A stretch of DNA of 64,000 nucleotides from Streptococcus suis (GTDB lineage Bacteria > Bacillota > Bacilli > Lactobacillales > Streptococcaceae). This document shows, in pieces, positions 40,024-49,454 of the stretch. Made by a program: the position numbers and the translations under genes. Location of the stretch: the NCBI GenBank assembly GCA_029593465.1, contig JAKTNK010000005.1, positions 45,076 to 109,075 on the forward strand, in the 5' to 3' direction. The stretch's first letter is position 1; every line of letters starts with the position of its first letter. Under the pieces are notes generated by a model that worked only from the letters and a program-made list of their open reading frames with translations, had not been told where the DNA came from and ran no database searches.

Positions 40024-41182
40024 CCCGCGTTGTAAAATGAAGTGCAACAAAAAAGCCACGTTCATCTGATATACTAAAGTCGCGAAACCAGTATAGAAAG
40101 AGATGGACATGCCCACTACCTATCCTACCATAAAACAGTCATATAATCACCTATCTGAAGCGGAACGAGGTAAAATTGAAGCGTTTCTGTCAGAAGGCCT
40201 TAACCAAGCAGAGATAGCTCGTCGTTTAGGTAGAAACCGCTCCACCATTTCTCGTGAGATGAAGCGTGGGACAGCTAAGCAGGTAAAGTTGGTCAATGGC
40301 AAGAAAGTTTACTATGACCAAGATTTCGCAGAAACCGGTCAAATTCGGTATTCTAAGGTCAGAGAAGCCTCTCATTATCTGAAGCTCAATCAAGTATCTG
40401 AGAGCTTTCTGATGGCTTTTACAGAAGCTATGAGAGCTAAGCCACGTATCCACAGTGTAGCTAGCTTCGTTCATACATATAGAGAAGAGTACCCAGAGGA
40501 TACTATTCCTAGCACTAAGACGCTCTACATCTATATTCATCAAGGGTTACTGGACGTTAAGCCGATTGACTTGCCCAAAGCTGTCCGTATTCGCAAGCGT
40601 AAGAAGGTACGTCCATCCACCAAGAAACATCTGGGAACCTCCATTGAAGAAAGACCTGAGGAAATCAATAATCGCTCCACATTTGGACATTGGGAAATTG
40701 ATTTCGTTCTAGGTCTGAAGACAGTTGGAGAGCCTTCTATCATGAGCTTGGTTGAGCGTCAGACTCGATTTGCACTGACTGTTAAACTGCCAGAAAAGAA
40801 AGCAGAATACGTTAACCAAGCTGTTTTAGAGTGCATGGCAAGTTATCCAATCAAGTCTATCACAGCGGATAATGGGTCTGAATTTGCCTTACTGAGCGAG
40901 CTCAAGGATGTAGACACTTACTTCGCCCATGCCTATGCTTCTCATGAACGAGGAACCAATGAGCACTTCAACGGTTTACTTAGAGAGTTTGTTCCCAAAG
41001 GCGTGTCGCTAAAAGAGCTTACTCTAACTGACTTGGAGGCTTACACACAAGCCATCAATGATAGACCTAGAAGAATACATGGCTATCAATCTGCTAAAAA
41101 ACGGTTTGAGCTAGCTCAAACCGCATGAAATACACTGACTTTGTCAGATGACAAGTTGTTGCACTTGACTTGACAATTCGGG
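40024..41182 (+). mobile_element. Intact IS30-family insertion sequence (IS1239-like)
   Basis: A 1159-base element. Its ends form a 27-base imperfect inverted repeat with 22 matches: the left begins CCCGCGTTGTAAAATGAAGT and the right (reversed) begins CCCGAATTGTCAAGTCAAGT, both ending GCAACAA. It carries one complete transposase gene. It lies between the divergent Crp/Fnr and B3/4 genes, directly upstream of the arc cluster's first gene. Confidence 0.85.
40103..41128 (+). CDS. IS30 family transposase
   Basis: A 341-residue transposase with an N-terminal helix-turn-helix (LSEAERGKIEAFLSEGLNQA, then RSTISREMKRG) and the DDE catalytic core: first Asp in HWEIDFVLG, second in TADNGSEFA, Glu in the ERGTNEHFNGLLREF block. 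The frame is uninterrupted, so the element may be mobile. It resembles the IS1239 transposase of S. pyogenes in its opening residues, as I recall that sequence. Confidence 0.93.
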   Translation: MDMPTTYPTIKQSYNHLSEAERGKIEAFLSEGLNQAEIARRLGRNRSTISREMKRGTAKQVKLVNGKKVYYDQDFAETGQIRYSKVREASHYLKLNQVSESFLMAFTEAMRAKPRIHSVASFVHTYREEYPEDTIPSTKTLYIYIHQGLLDVKPIDLPKAVRIRKRKKVRPSTKKHLGTSIEERPEEINNRSTFGHWEIDFVLGLKTVGEPSIMSLVERQTRFALTVKLPEKKAEYVNQAVLECMASYPIKSITADNGSEFALLSELKDVDTYFAHAYASHERGTNEHFNGLLREFVPKGVSLKELTLTDLEAYTQAINDRPRRIHGYQSAKKRFELAQTA

Positions 41183-41195
41183 AATATTATTGCTT
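41183..41195. repeat. Right target-site repeat of the IS30 element
   Basis: An exact copy of the 13 bases at 40011-40023. It includes the TTGCTT that serves as a plausible -35 for the downstream gene. Confidence 0.75.
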
Positions 41196-41218
41196 TTTCT
41201 ACTCAGTTATGAAATAAT
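41190..41218 (+). promoter_or_regulatory. Candidate promoter of the B3/4 gene
   Basis: TTGCTT (41190-41195), a 17-base spacer and AATAAT (41213-41218) fit a moderate promoter. The -35 is part of the duplicated target, so it was regenerated after the IS inserted. Confidence 0.4.
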
Positions 41219-41249
41219 ACATCTAACATAGCCTAAAAGGAGATTTTAT

Positions 41250-41957
41250 ATGAAAAAATTTATCGTTGATGATAGTTACTGGAAGTTATTTCCCCATTCC
41301 AAAATCGGTGTTATATTAATCCATAACTACAAAATGAACGAGGATCTAGTAGACGAACTAGAGCAGTTACTATCCGTTAGTAATAGTTTAGCAAAAAAAC
41401 ATCTCCAAGAAGAACAATTTAGCCAAAATGACACCATTCAAACTTACCGCAAGGCTTATCAACAATTTAAAACCAAAAAAGGTGCTCGTTCGAGCATTGA
41501 AGCACTTTTAAAACGTGTCGATTCAGGTAAACCTATCACATCAATAAGTCCTCTAGTTGATATCTACAATGCTGCCAGTCTCCAATTTGCTTTACCAATT
41601 GGTGCAGAAGACCTTGATACATTTGAAGGTGATTTGAGATTAACCATTACTAATGGTGGGGATGAGTTTTACCTTATCGGAGATGATGAAAACAAGCCTA
41701 CTCTACCAGGTGAATTGGCTTATATTGATAATGCTGGTGCAGTTTGTCGCTGCTTTAGTTGGCGCGATGGAGCCCGAACAATGATTACCAATCAAACAGT
41801 CAATGCTTTTTTAGTGACTGAGTTGATTGATATCACAAAAGAAGCAGAATTTAAGAAAGCTTTAGATTTTATTGAGGAAAAAGTTAACTATTTCTTATCA
41901 GCTAAAACACAACAAATGATTTTAGAGCAAAAATATCCTGAAATAAATCTGAGCTAA
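41250..41957 (+). CDS. B3/4 domain protein at the arginine deiminase locus
   Basis: A 235-residue soluble protein resembling the B3/4 editing domain of phenylalanyl-tRNA synthetase beta chain: TSISPLVDIYNAASLQFALP and GELAYIDNAGAVCRCFSWRD are typical of stand-alone B3/4 proteins. The N-terminal 70 residues are charged and helical. It begins with ATG behind AAAAGGAG. Known members can deacylate mischarged tRNA or remain uncharacterised. Its place before arcA suggests a link to arginine catabolism, but the role is unknown. Confidence 0.75.
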   Translation: MKKFIVDDSYWKLFPHSKIGVILIHNYKMNEDLVDELEQLLSVSNSLAKKHLQEEQFSQNDTIQTYRKAYQQFKTKKGARSSIEALLKRVDSGKPITSISPLVDIYNAASLQFALPIGAEDLDTFEGDLRLTITNGGDEFYLIGDDENKPTLPGELAYIDNAGAVCRCFSWRDGARTMITNQTVNAFLVTELIDITKEAEFKKALDFIEEKVNYFLSAKTQQMILEQKYPEINLS

Positions 41958-42210
41958 TCAACATTTTACTAAAAAGAGTCACGAGATAGTTGGACAAAAT
42001 CGGTAACTCGAAGGGTTAGAGTTTGTAGTCCCACCTCCACACAGTTGATTAGGATTATAAAGCTAGCAAAATCAGCACCTTAAAACTCTCTTAACTACTG
42101 CGTATCGCTTAGCTAACTAAATAACCTAAAAAGGCAAGGACTTTTTTCCTAGTCTCTTTTTTTTGAATTGATAAATTATCATTTTTGAATTAAATACATT
42201 TAAAAACATA

Positions 42211-42225
42211 TAGAAATCGTTTACA
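42211..42225 (+). promoter_or_regulatory. cre-like site, one mismatch
   Basis: TAGAAATCGTTTACA fits the CcpA consensus WTGNAANCGNWNNCW except for A in place of T at position two. It lies 95 bases upstream of the perfect site. Confidence 0.45.
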
Positions 42226-42319
42226 TTTGTATAGTGATACATTTTTGTTTTAAAAACTGTTAACTTTTTAACAGTGTGACTGTGAAGTAATCCGTTCTTT
42301 TTTTTGAAAAAATAGTAAA

Positions 42320-42334
42320 ATGAAATCGTAAACA
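42320..42334 (+). promoter_or_regulatory. Catabolite-responsive element (cre) before arcA
   Basis: ATGAAATCGTAAACA fits WTGNAANCGNWNNCW at every defined position. It lies about 47 bases before the arcA start, so CcpA binding should repress arcA when sugar is plentiful, as known for other streptococcal arc operons. Confidence 0.7.
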
Positions 42335-42380
42335 AAACGAGAGATTATTTATCATCTCATTATTATGAAAGGAGAACAGT

Positions 42381-43616
42381 ATGTCTCAAACAAGTCCAAT
42401 TCATGTTTTCTCAGAGATTGGAAAACTAAAAAAAGTCATGTTACATCGTCCAGGTAAAGAAATCGAAAACCTTGTGCCCGATTACCTTGAACGTCTTTTA
42501 TTTGATGATATTCCATTTTTAGAAGATGCTCAAAAAGAACATGATGCTTTTGCTCAAGCACTTCGTGATGAAGGTGTTGAGGTTCTATACTTAGAAACCT
42601 TGACTGCTGAGTCACTAGCAACACCTGAAATAAAAGAAGCCTTTATTGATGAGTATCTTTCAGAAGCTAATATCCGTGGTCGTGCGACCAAGAAAGTTAT
42701 TCGTGAACTACTCTTATCAATCGAAGACAATCAGGAACTCGTGGAAAAAACAATGGCAGGCATTCAAAAGTCAGAACTTCCTGATATCCCAGATGAAGAA
42801 AAAGGACTAACTGATTTGGTTGAATCTGACTATCCATTCGCAATTGATCCAATGCCAAATCTATACTTCACACGCGATCCTTTTGCAACTATCGGCAAAG
42901 GAGTTTCACTAAACCATATGTTTGCTGAGACACGTAATCGTGAAACAATTTATGGTAAATATATCTTTACGCATCATCCAATATATGGTGGCGGAAAAGT
43001 TCCTCTAGTCTACGATCGTGATGAAACAACACGTATTGAAGGAGGAGATGAACTTGTTTTATCGAAAGATGTTCTAGCTGTCGGTATTTCTCAACGTACT
43101 GATGCTGCTTCTATTGAAAAATTATTGGTTAACATCTTTAAAAAGGAGCTTGGTTTCAAGAAAGTACTAGCTTTCGAATTTGCAAACAACCGTAAATTTA
43201 TGCACCTTGATACTGTCTTTACAATGGTTGACTACGATAAGTTCACTATTCATCCAGAAATTGAAGGAGATTTGAAAGTTTACTCTGTCACTTATGAAAA
43301 TGACTCTCTAAAAATTGTTGAAGAAACAGGTGATTTAGCTGAACTGTTAGCTAAGAATCTTGGGGTTGAAAAAGTTGAACTCATTCGCTGCGGAGGAGAG
43401 AATTTAGTTGCAGCCGGTCGTGAACAATGGAATGATGGTTCAAACACATTGACAATTGCACCAGGGGTAGTTGTTGTTTACAATCGTAACACTATCACTA
43501 ACGCAATCCTTGAATCTAAAGGTCTTCGATTAATCAAGATTCACGGAAGTGAATTGGTCCGCGGTCGTGGTGGACCACGTTGTATGTCAATGCCTTTCGA
43601 ACGTGAAGAAATTTAA
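42381..43616 (+). CDS. arcA: Arginine deiminase
   Basis: A 411-residue enzyme that converts arginine to citrulline and ammonia, the first step of the pathway. It shows [19 protein letters not shown] with catalytic His, and the catalytic Cys in [13 protein letters not shown] at the C-terminus. Length is normal. It begins with ATG behind AAAGGAG and is followed by arcB 108 bases later. It is the first gene of the arc cluster, with cre sites upstream. Confidence 0.97.
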   Translation: MSQTSPIHVFSEIGKLKKVMLHRPGKEIENLVPDYLERLLFDDIPFLEDAQKEHDAFAQALRDEGVEVLYLETLTAESLATPEIKEAFIDEYLSEANIRGRATKKVIRELLLSIEDNQELVEKTMAGIQKSELPDIPDEEKGLTDLVESDYPFAIDPMPNLYFTRDPFATIGKGVSLNHMFAETRNRETIYGKYIFTHHPIYGGGKVPLVYDRDETTRIEGGDELVLSKDVLAVGISQRTDAASIEKLLVNIFKKELGFKKVLAFEFANNRKFMHLDTVFTMVDYDKFTIHPEIEGDLKVYSVTYENDSLKIVEETGDLAELLAKNLGVEKVELIRCGGENLVAAGREQWNDGSNTLTIAPGVVVVYNRNTITNAILESKGLRLIKIHGSELVRGRGGPRCMSMPFEREEI

Positions 43617-43724
43617 TGCCTAGCAACTATAGAATCAATAAGCATTTATAGTCAGATATAAAGGTTCTATTATGCTAAAGATGATTAATAGTAAATGAAC
43701 AAAAAAGATAGGAGAATAAAACTT

Positions 43725-44738
43725 ATGACTCAAGTATTTCAAGGACGTAGTTTTTTAGCAGAAAAAGATTTTACCCGTGAAGAGCTCGAATACCTCATTG
43801 ATTTTTCAGCTCATTTGAAAGACCTTAAAAAACGAGGTATCCCACATCGTTACCTAGAAGGCAAAAATATTGCCCTCTTATTTGAAAAAACATCTACACG
43901 TACACGCGCTGCTTTTACAACTGCTGCAATCGATCTTGGTGCTCATCCAGAATATCTAGGTGCTAATGATATTCAATTAGGGAAAAAAGAATCAACCGAA
44001 GATACTGCTAAAGTATTGGGACGTATGTTTGATGGTATTGAATTCCGAGGATTTAGTCAAAAGATGGTTGAAGAACTTGCTGAATTCTCTGGTGTTCCTG
44101 TTTGGAACGGACTTACAGATGAATGGCATCCAACTCAAATGCTGGCAGACTATTTAACTGTAAAAGAAAACTTCGGCAAGCTTGAAGGAATTACCCTAGT
44201 TTACTGTGGAGATGGTCGTAACAACATGGCAAACTCACTTTTGGTAACTGGTGCTATCCTTGGTGTTAACGTGCGCATCTTCTCACCAAAAGAGTTATTC
44301 CCTTCAGACGAAGTTGTCGCACTTGCGGAAGGCTACGCTAAAGAAAGTGGCGCAAAATTAGTCATCACTGAAGATGCCGACGAAGCTGTTAAGGGAGCCG
44401 ACGTCCTCTATACCGATGTTTGGGTATCGATGGGAGAAGAAGATAAGTTTGAAGAACGCGTTAAATTATTAACGCCATATCAAGTCAATATGGATCTTAT
44501 CAAAAAAGCTGACAATGAAGATTTAATTTTCTTACACTGTCTCCCTGCTTTCCATGATACTAATACCGTTTATGGTAAGGATATCGAAGAAAAATTCGGT
44601 GTTAAAGAGATGGAAGTTACAGATGAAGTCTTCCGTAGCAAATATGGTCGTCACTTTGATCAAGCTGAAAATCGTATGCACACCATTAAAGCTGTTATGG
44701 CAGCAACTCTTGGAAATCTCTTTATCCCAAAAGTTTAA
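43725..44738 (+). CDS. arcB: Catabolic ornithine carbamoyltransferase
   Basis: A 337-residue enzyme that splits citrulline with phosphate to carbamoyl phosphate and ornithine. The carbamoyl-phosphate loop is KTSTRTR, and [11 protein letters not shown] carries the catalytic Cys. I use the ATG at 43725 with an AGGAG site ten bases upstream; an earlier in-frame ATG has no site. It matches the catabolic type by size and neighbours. Confidence 0.96.
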   Translation: MTQVFQGRSFLAEKDFTREELEYLIDFSAHLKDLKKRGIPHRYLEGKNIALLFEKTSTRTRAAFTTAAIDLGAHPEYLGANDIQLGKKESTEDTAKVLGRMFDGIEFRGFSQKMVEELAEFSGVPVWNGLTDEWHPTQMLADYLTVKENFGKLEGITLVYCGDGRNNMANSLLVTGAILGVNVRIFSPKELFPSDEVVALAEGYAKESGAKLVITEDADEAVKGADVLYTDVWVSMGEEDKFEERVKLLTPYQVNMDLIKKADNEDLIFLHCLPAFHDTNTVYGKDIEEKFGVKEMEVTDEVFRSKYGRHFDQAENRMHTIKAVMAATLGNLFIPKV

Positions 44739-44770
44739 ACAGTTACGACTAATTCATCTACCGTTATTAG

Positions 44771-44805
44771 AAGGGCTGGACTGGCTAAAGCCCAGCCCTT
44801 TCATT
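44771..44805 (+). terminator. Hairpin between arcB and arcC
   Basis: AAGGGCTGG (44771-44779) pairs with CCAGCCCTT (44792-44800); TCATTATA follows without a good T-run. It may weaken readthrough or mark an RNA-processing site rather than stop transcription fully. Confidence 0.5.
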
Positions 44806-44838
44806 ATAGGCAAAAATGTTACTTTAAAGGAGAAAAAC

Positions 44839-45786
44839 ATGACAAATCGTAAAATCGTTGTTGCCTTGGGAGGAAACGCCATTCTTTCTAGTGATCCCAG
44901 CGCTCAGGCACAACAAAAAGCTCTAGAAGATACCGCTAAACACTTAGTAAAACTCATCAAAAATGGCGATGAGTTAATTATCACTCATGGCAATGGACCA
45001 CAAGTTGGTAATCTCTTACTTCAAAATATCGCTGCTGATTCCGATAAAAACCCTGCCTTTCCATTAGACAGTCTCGTAGCTATGACAGAAGGGTCTATTG
45101 GTTTCTGGCTTCAAAATGCCTTACAGAATGCTTTGCAAAATGAAGGAATCAAAAAGGAAGTAGTATCTGTCATTACGCAAGTCATTGTTGATAAACATGA
45201 TCCTGCTTTTGATAATCTTTCTAAACCAATTGGGCCTTTCTATACAGAAGAAGAAGCTAAGGCTGAAGAGGAACGTACTGGTGCTAACTTTAAAGAAGAT
45301 GCTGGACGTGGTTGGCGTAAAGTCGTAGCTTCTCCAAAACCTATCAACATCAAAGAAATCGAAACAATCCGTACCCTTTTAAGTAGCGGTTCTATTGTCA
45401 TTGCTGCCGGTGGAGGCGGCATTCCTGTCATTGAGGAAAGCAATGGGCATCTAACTGGTGTCGAAGCGGTTATCGATAAAGATTTTGCTTCTCAAACACT
45501 CGCTGAACTAGTAGATGCTGATCTTTTCATAGTATTGACAGGAGTTGACTACGTCTTTGTAAACTTCAACAAACCAGATCAAACCAAGTTAGAACGTATA
45601 TCTGTTGCAGAACTAGAAGATTACATCAAAGAAGAACAATTTGCACCAGGTTCAATGCTCCCTAAAGTGGAAGCCGCAATGGCTTTTGTCAACAATAAAC
45701 CAAACTCTAAGGCGGTTATCACTTCTTTAGAAAATCTAGGTGAGCTCATTGCTTCTGATAGTGGTACGATTATCGTAAAACATTAA
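44839..45786 (+). CDS. arcC: Carbamate kinase
   Basis: A 315-residue amino acid kinase fold enzyme that uses carbamoyl phosphate to make ATP, with ammonia and CO2. Motifs are [10 protein letters not shown] (start), [11 protein letters not shown], and the Ala/Gly-rich [14 protein letters not shown]. The ATG at 44839 has AAAGGAG upstream; the frame is open further back through arcB but that is chance. It lies 30 bases before arcD. Confidence 0.96.
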   Translation: MTNRKIVVALGGNAILSSDPSAQAQQKALEDTAKHLVKLIKNGDELIITHGNGPQVGNLLLQNIAADSDKNPAFPLDSLVAMTEGSIGFWLQNALQNALQNEGIKKEVVSVITQVIVDKHDPAFDNLSKPIGPFYTEEEAKAEEERTGANFKEDAGRGWRKVVASPKPINIKEIETIRTLLSSGSIVIAAGGGGIPVIEESNGHLTGVEAVIDKDFASQTLAELVDADLFIVLTGVDYVFVNFNKPDQTKLERISVAELEDYIKEEQFAPGSMLPKVEAAMAFVNNKPNSKAVITSLENLGELIASDSGTIIVKH

Positions 45787-45816
45787 TAAACACAAAAGAA
45801 AGAACAGGTATCTCTT

Positions 45817-47226
45817 ATGTCTAAAGAACCAAAAAAATTAGGAGTTATTGCCTTAACAGCACTTATTATTAGTTCTTCCATTGGTGCTGGTATCTTTGCT
45901 ATCCCTACAGATATGGCTGATGCTGCATCTCCTGGCGGAGCTTTAATGGCTTGGCTTATTGCTGGTTTTGGGATACTAACGCTATGTCTATCCATTGTTA
46001 ATATTATTAATAAAAAACCTAAACTCTCAGGTATTGTTAGTTACGCTGAAGATGGTTTTGGCCCCTTTAATGGCTTTATTAGTGGTTGGGGGTATTGGCT
46101 ATCTGCTTGGTTAGGTAACGTCGCCTTTGCAACCATGATGATGAAGACCATCGGACGATTCTTCCCAGCCTTTGGCGATGGCAGTAATCTATTATCTATT
46201 CTAGTTGCTTCTATCATCCTATGGGGTCTTTATTTCTTAGTTAATCGTGGTGTGGAGTCTGCCGCTTCTTTAAATACCATTATCACTCTTTGTAAACTTC
46301 TTCCCCTTGCCTTTTATATTATTTTAGCTATTCTCTTCTTTGATGTTAACACATTTATGAATAATTTTTGGGGTACAACTTCTGGAAGTTTCGAACTATC
46401 GTCTGTTATTAAGCAAATTCAAAACTCAATGATGGTTATTATGTGGGTTTTTGTTGGTATTGAAGGAGCTGCTATGATGTCTGATCGAGCTAGTAGTAAA
46501 GCAATCGTTGGAAAATCAACCGTCCTTGGACTTATTGGACTACTAGTAGTTTATATTGCCGCTTCCATTTTACCTTATGGTATACTAGCACGTGAACAGA
46601 TTGTTGGACTTCCAAATCCAGCTATGGGGTATGTCCTAGCAGAAAATGTTGGAAGTTGGTTCCCAATTGTTGTCAATATTGCATTAATCATTTCTATTTT
46701 CGGTGCTTGGTTGTCTTGGACAATGCTTCCCGCTGAAACAACCTTAATTATGGCTCAAAGAGATTTACTACCAGCTAAATTTGGTAAACTCAATAATCAA
46801 GGCGTGCCTACATATTCGCTCTTCTTCATGACAGCTTTAACACAAGTGTTTATGTTCACCTTACTCTTTACCGAATCTGCTTATCAATTTGCATATGCTC
46901 TCTGTACTGCTGCCATGTTTATTTCTTGGCTATACGTTGTTCTTTATCAAACAAAACTATCAAAATCCTTAAACGATACAAAACAAATGCTTCTAGGACT
47001 TGCTGGATCTGCTTTCTTCATTTGGGTTATTTGGGCGTCTGGTATTGATTACTTCTTACTTTGTTTGATTGCTTATTTGATCGGAATTTTCTTCTATATC
47101 CAAGCACGTAAACAAAAAGGCGTTAAAAAAGTGTTTTCACAAGCTGAGTTAATTTTATTAGTCTTTCTTGTCGCCGGTGCCCTTCTTGCTATCTTTAGAT
47201 TATTGACGGGCCAAATGTCATTTTAA
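45817..47226 (+). CDS. arcD: Arginine/ornithine antiporter
   Basis: A 469-residue APC-superfamily transporter with about 12-13 hydrophobic segments. The N-terminal substrate motif SSSIGAGIFAIP is typical for the family. It exchanges arginine for ornithine, which makes the pathway energy-yielding. A strong terminator follows at 47242-47283. Confidence 0.94.
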   Translation: MSKEPKKLGVIALTALIISSSIGAGIFAIPTDMADAASPGGALMAWLIAGFGILTLCLSIVNIINKKPKLSGIVSYAEDGFGPFNGFISGWGYWLSAWLGNVAFATMMMKTIGRFFPAFGDGSNLLSILVASIILWGLYFLVNRGVESAASLNTIITLCKLLPLAFYIILAILFFDVNTFMNNFWGTTSGSFELSSVIKQIQNSMMVIMWVFVGIEGAAMMSDRASSKAIVGKSTVLGLIGLLVVYIAASILPYGILAREQIVGLPNPAMGYVLAENVGSWFPIVVNIALIISIFGAWLSWTMLPAETTLIMAQRDLLPAKFGKLNNQGVPTYSLFFMTALTQVFMFTLLFTESAYQFAYALCTAAMFISWLYVVLYQTKLSKSLNDTKQMLLGLAGSAFFIWVIWASGIDYFLLCLIAYLIGIFFYIQARKQKGVKKVFSQAELILLVFLVAGALLAIFRLLTGQMSF

Positions 47227-47241
47227 CAGACATGCCTGACT

Positions 47242-47283
47242 GGTACAAAGAGACGAATAAAACTTGTCTCCTTGTACCTTTTT
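47242..47283 (+). terminator. Terminator after arcD
   Basis: A 15-base stem (GGTACAAAGAGACGA with TGTCTCCTTGTACC, G-U pairs) ends in TTTTT. Transcription of the aminotransferase beyond it needs readthrough or its own promoter. Confidence 0.8.
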
Positions 47284-47321
47284 GAAAAGAATGAGTATGA
47301 TAATGTCAGAAAGGATACATT

Positions 47322-48440
47322 ATGAAAATCAATGCTTTCGGTGTTGAAGAATGGTTAAATATCTGGGAAAACGATGCCATCTACGATATTGCTGGTAGTT
47401 CAATCGCTTCGATGACTCTTGAAGAAATTGTGGAACTCAATCCTGCAGATAAAGAAAACTTACTAAACGAGCTACTTCAGAAAAAAATGAATTATGGTTG
47501 GATTGAGGGATCTCCAGAATTCAAGAAAGAAGTTGCTAAACTATACCAAACTGTTAAACCAAGCCAAATACTGCAGACCAATGGAGCTACTGGAGCCAAC
47601 TTTTTAGTTCTCTATAGTTTGATAGAACCTGGTGATCATGTCATTTCGCTTTACCCTACTTATCAACAACTTTATGACATTCCGCATTCGTTTGGTGCCA
47701 ATGTTTCACTTTGGAAAATTCGTGAAGAAGACAATTGGTTACCATCATTAGATGAACTACGTCAGTTGATAAAACCAAATACCAAGATGATTTGTATCAA
47801 TAATGCCAATAATCCTACCGGTGCTGTTATGGACAGAACATTTTTGGAAGAATTAGTGTCAATCGCTGATCAAGTCGGTGCCTATATTGTATCGGATGAA
47901 GTTTATAAACCGCTGGAAAACAATATAGATGTTCCAGCTATTGTTGATCTCTATGATAAGGGAATCTCAACTAATAGCTTATCAAAAACGTATTCTGTTC
48001 CTGGTGTTCGTGTCGGATGGATTGTTTCAAATGATCAATTAGCTGATATTTTTCGCAAATATCGCGATTACACAATGATTTGTGCCGGTGTTTTTGATGA
48101 TTTGATAACCACACATGTTTTAAAACATAAAGAATTGGTTTTACAACGAAATCAAGACATTGTATCGCGTAATTTAAAAATAGTAAAAGATTGGGTAGCT
48201 AATGAGCCAAGAGTATCATTAATTTTTCCAAGACACGTGTCAACCTCTTTTATTAAGTTAAATATTCCAGAAGAAATAGAGAGCTTTTGTATTCGGTTGC
48301 TCAAAGAAAAAGGCGTTCTTCTCGTTCCTGGGAATCGTTTTGACATGCCTGGTTATGCTAGACTCGGTTACTGTACCCATACAGAGGTTTTGCAAAAAGG
48401 ATTAGAAAAACTATCTGAATTTTTGAGAGAGTTTGATTAG
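47322..48440 (+). CDS. Class I/II aminotransferase (ArcT-like)
   Basis: A 372-residue PLP enzyme. The cofactor-binding motif NNANNPTGA and the Schiff-base Lys in NSLSKTYSVPGVRVGW are clear. Residues of the SDEVY motif follow the usual order. In Lactobacillus sakei a transaminase gene, arcT, accompanies the arc genes, and this one fits that place. The amino donor is not known; ornithine or another pathway product is possible. Confidence 0.8.
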   Translation: MKINAFGVEEWLNIWENDAIYDIAGSSIASMTLEEIVELNPADKENLLNELLQKKMNYGWIEGSPEFKKEVAKLYQTVKPSQILQTNGATGANFLVLYSLIEPGDHVISLYPTYQQLYDIPHSFGANVSLWKIREEDNWLPSLDELRQLIKPNTKMICINNANNPTGAVMDRTFLEELVSIADQVGAYIVSDEVYKPLENNIDVPAIVDLYDKGISTNSLSKTYSVPGVRVGWIVSNDQLADIFRKYRDYTMICAGVFDDLITTHVLKHKELVLQRNQDIVSRNLKIVKDWVANEPRVSLIFPRHVSTSFIKLNIPEEIESFCIRLLKEKGVLLVPGNRFDMPGYARLGYCTHTEVLQKGLEKLSEFLREFD

Positions 48441-48510
48441 TTCTTGTGGTACAAATACCAGAGAGTTTAAAACTCTCTATCTCTAGTTAATGCTAGCCAT
48501 TGCCATTAAT

Positions 48511-49273
48511 CTAGCATCTTAGTCACTATCTTAGCAACGCCAACTGATGACCAATACTGGAATTTAGTCATGGCTTTTCCATGTAGGGCATTGGTAGTAG
48601 AGTTGGATAATAAGGTATTGTCAGCTATCATCTGTCAATCTACCTCCAAATGTATCGCTGACAAGCGTGTAGCTTACTTAACTTGGAAGCTGACAACACT
48701 AGCTAATCAGTCTTATTCTGCTGTTATGAAAACCTCTCCAATACTTGAAGAGGTTTGTTATTGTGCTCAAGAGTTGCATCGCCTTTCTGAATGCAGACAA
48801 GTTGTGTTAGATGATATGCTCACCTTAGCTCAATCCCTACCAGAATATGACATTCTACTTTCTATTCCTAGTATCGCAGAAACGACTGCAACAAGCCTTA
48901 TTGGCGAACGTGGAGATGTTCGTCGTTTTCAGTCTGCCAATTAAATCAATACTTTGATTGGAATTGACCTTAGACACTAGGAATCTGGCAACTATCTCGC
49001 TCAGGAGCATATTACCAAACATGGGAATCCCTATGCTCGAAAGATTCTGTTCAAGTGTATCCCTAACATTGCTTCTGCTAGTCATAGGAATCTATGCCCC
49101 TTCACTTCTATAGAAAACGAAAAAGACAATCGCAAACGACTTCAACCAAGCCACATACGATGGCCTCTATTCATCGCCTCATCAGAACAATGTATTAGCT
49201 CATAACGCATAACAAGCTTTTTGATTATGATTCTACCCAAACCAATAAAGCTATTTATACACTATCATTGTAA
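48511..49273 (+). pseudogene. Decayed IS110-family transposase remnant
   Basis: The reading frame from 48511 shows the middle and C-terminal part of an IS110-type transposase: LLSIPSIAETTATSLIGERG, then INTLIGIDLRH, HITKHGNPYARKILFKC and, after a frame change, ASIHRLIRTMY and HNKLFDYDS. It is broken by TAA at 48942-48944 and TAG at 48978-48980 in one frame and by a shift near 49110-49145 with another stop. The N-terminal catalytic half is missing. It is inactive and marks an old insertion at the right edge of the arc cluster. Confidence 0.8.
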
Positions 49274-49454
49274 CATCTTGTTTCAAAAAACAGATGAGGT
49301 TTCATTTAAAACTGCCTTTTATAGTTAAATAAGTGAAGAAGCAAAACAAGAACCTCAAAGTGGTTACTACTTTGTCTTATTTTTGGGTTTAAACTTTGAT
49401 AGACTTGGCAAATGGTAGAAAAAGGTTTTTGTCCAGTCTATTCTTCATTAACTC

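Larger units (their letters stand above)
41958..42380 (+). promoter_or_regulatory. arcA control region
   Basis: This 423-base AT-rich gap holds the control sites of arcA. Seen here are a perfect catabolite-responsive element (42320-42334), a second with one mismatch (42211-42225), and an 8-bp palindrome ACTGTTAA/TTAACAGT (42256-42275) that could bind ArgR or the Crp/Fnr protein. No clear sigma-A promoter was found. The left third (about 41975-42070) is GC-richer and may be a leftover repeat. Confidence 0.55.

Noticed and set aside
42126-42335. A 69-codon minus-strand frame in the arcA upstream gap
   Set aside because: It is low-complexity and overlaps the cre sites; no start signal was seen.
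44554-44838. Upstream extension of the arcC frame into arcB
   Set aside because: The 95 extra codons overlap arcB and the arcB-arcC hairpin, while the ATG at 44839 has a proper ribosome site and the family start.
48570-48944. A 124-codon gene called as a normal protein
   Set aside because: It is the middle of a broken IS110 transposase that continues past in-frame stops.
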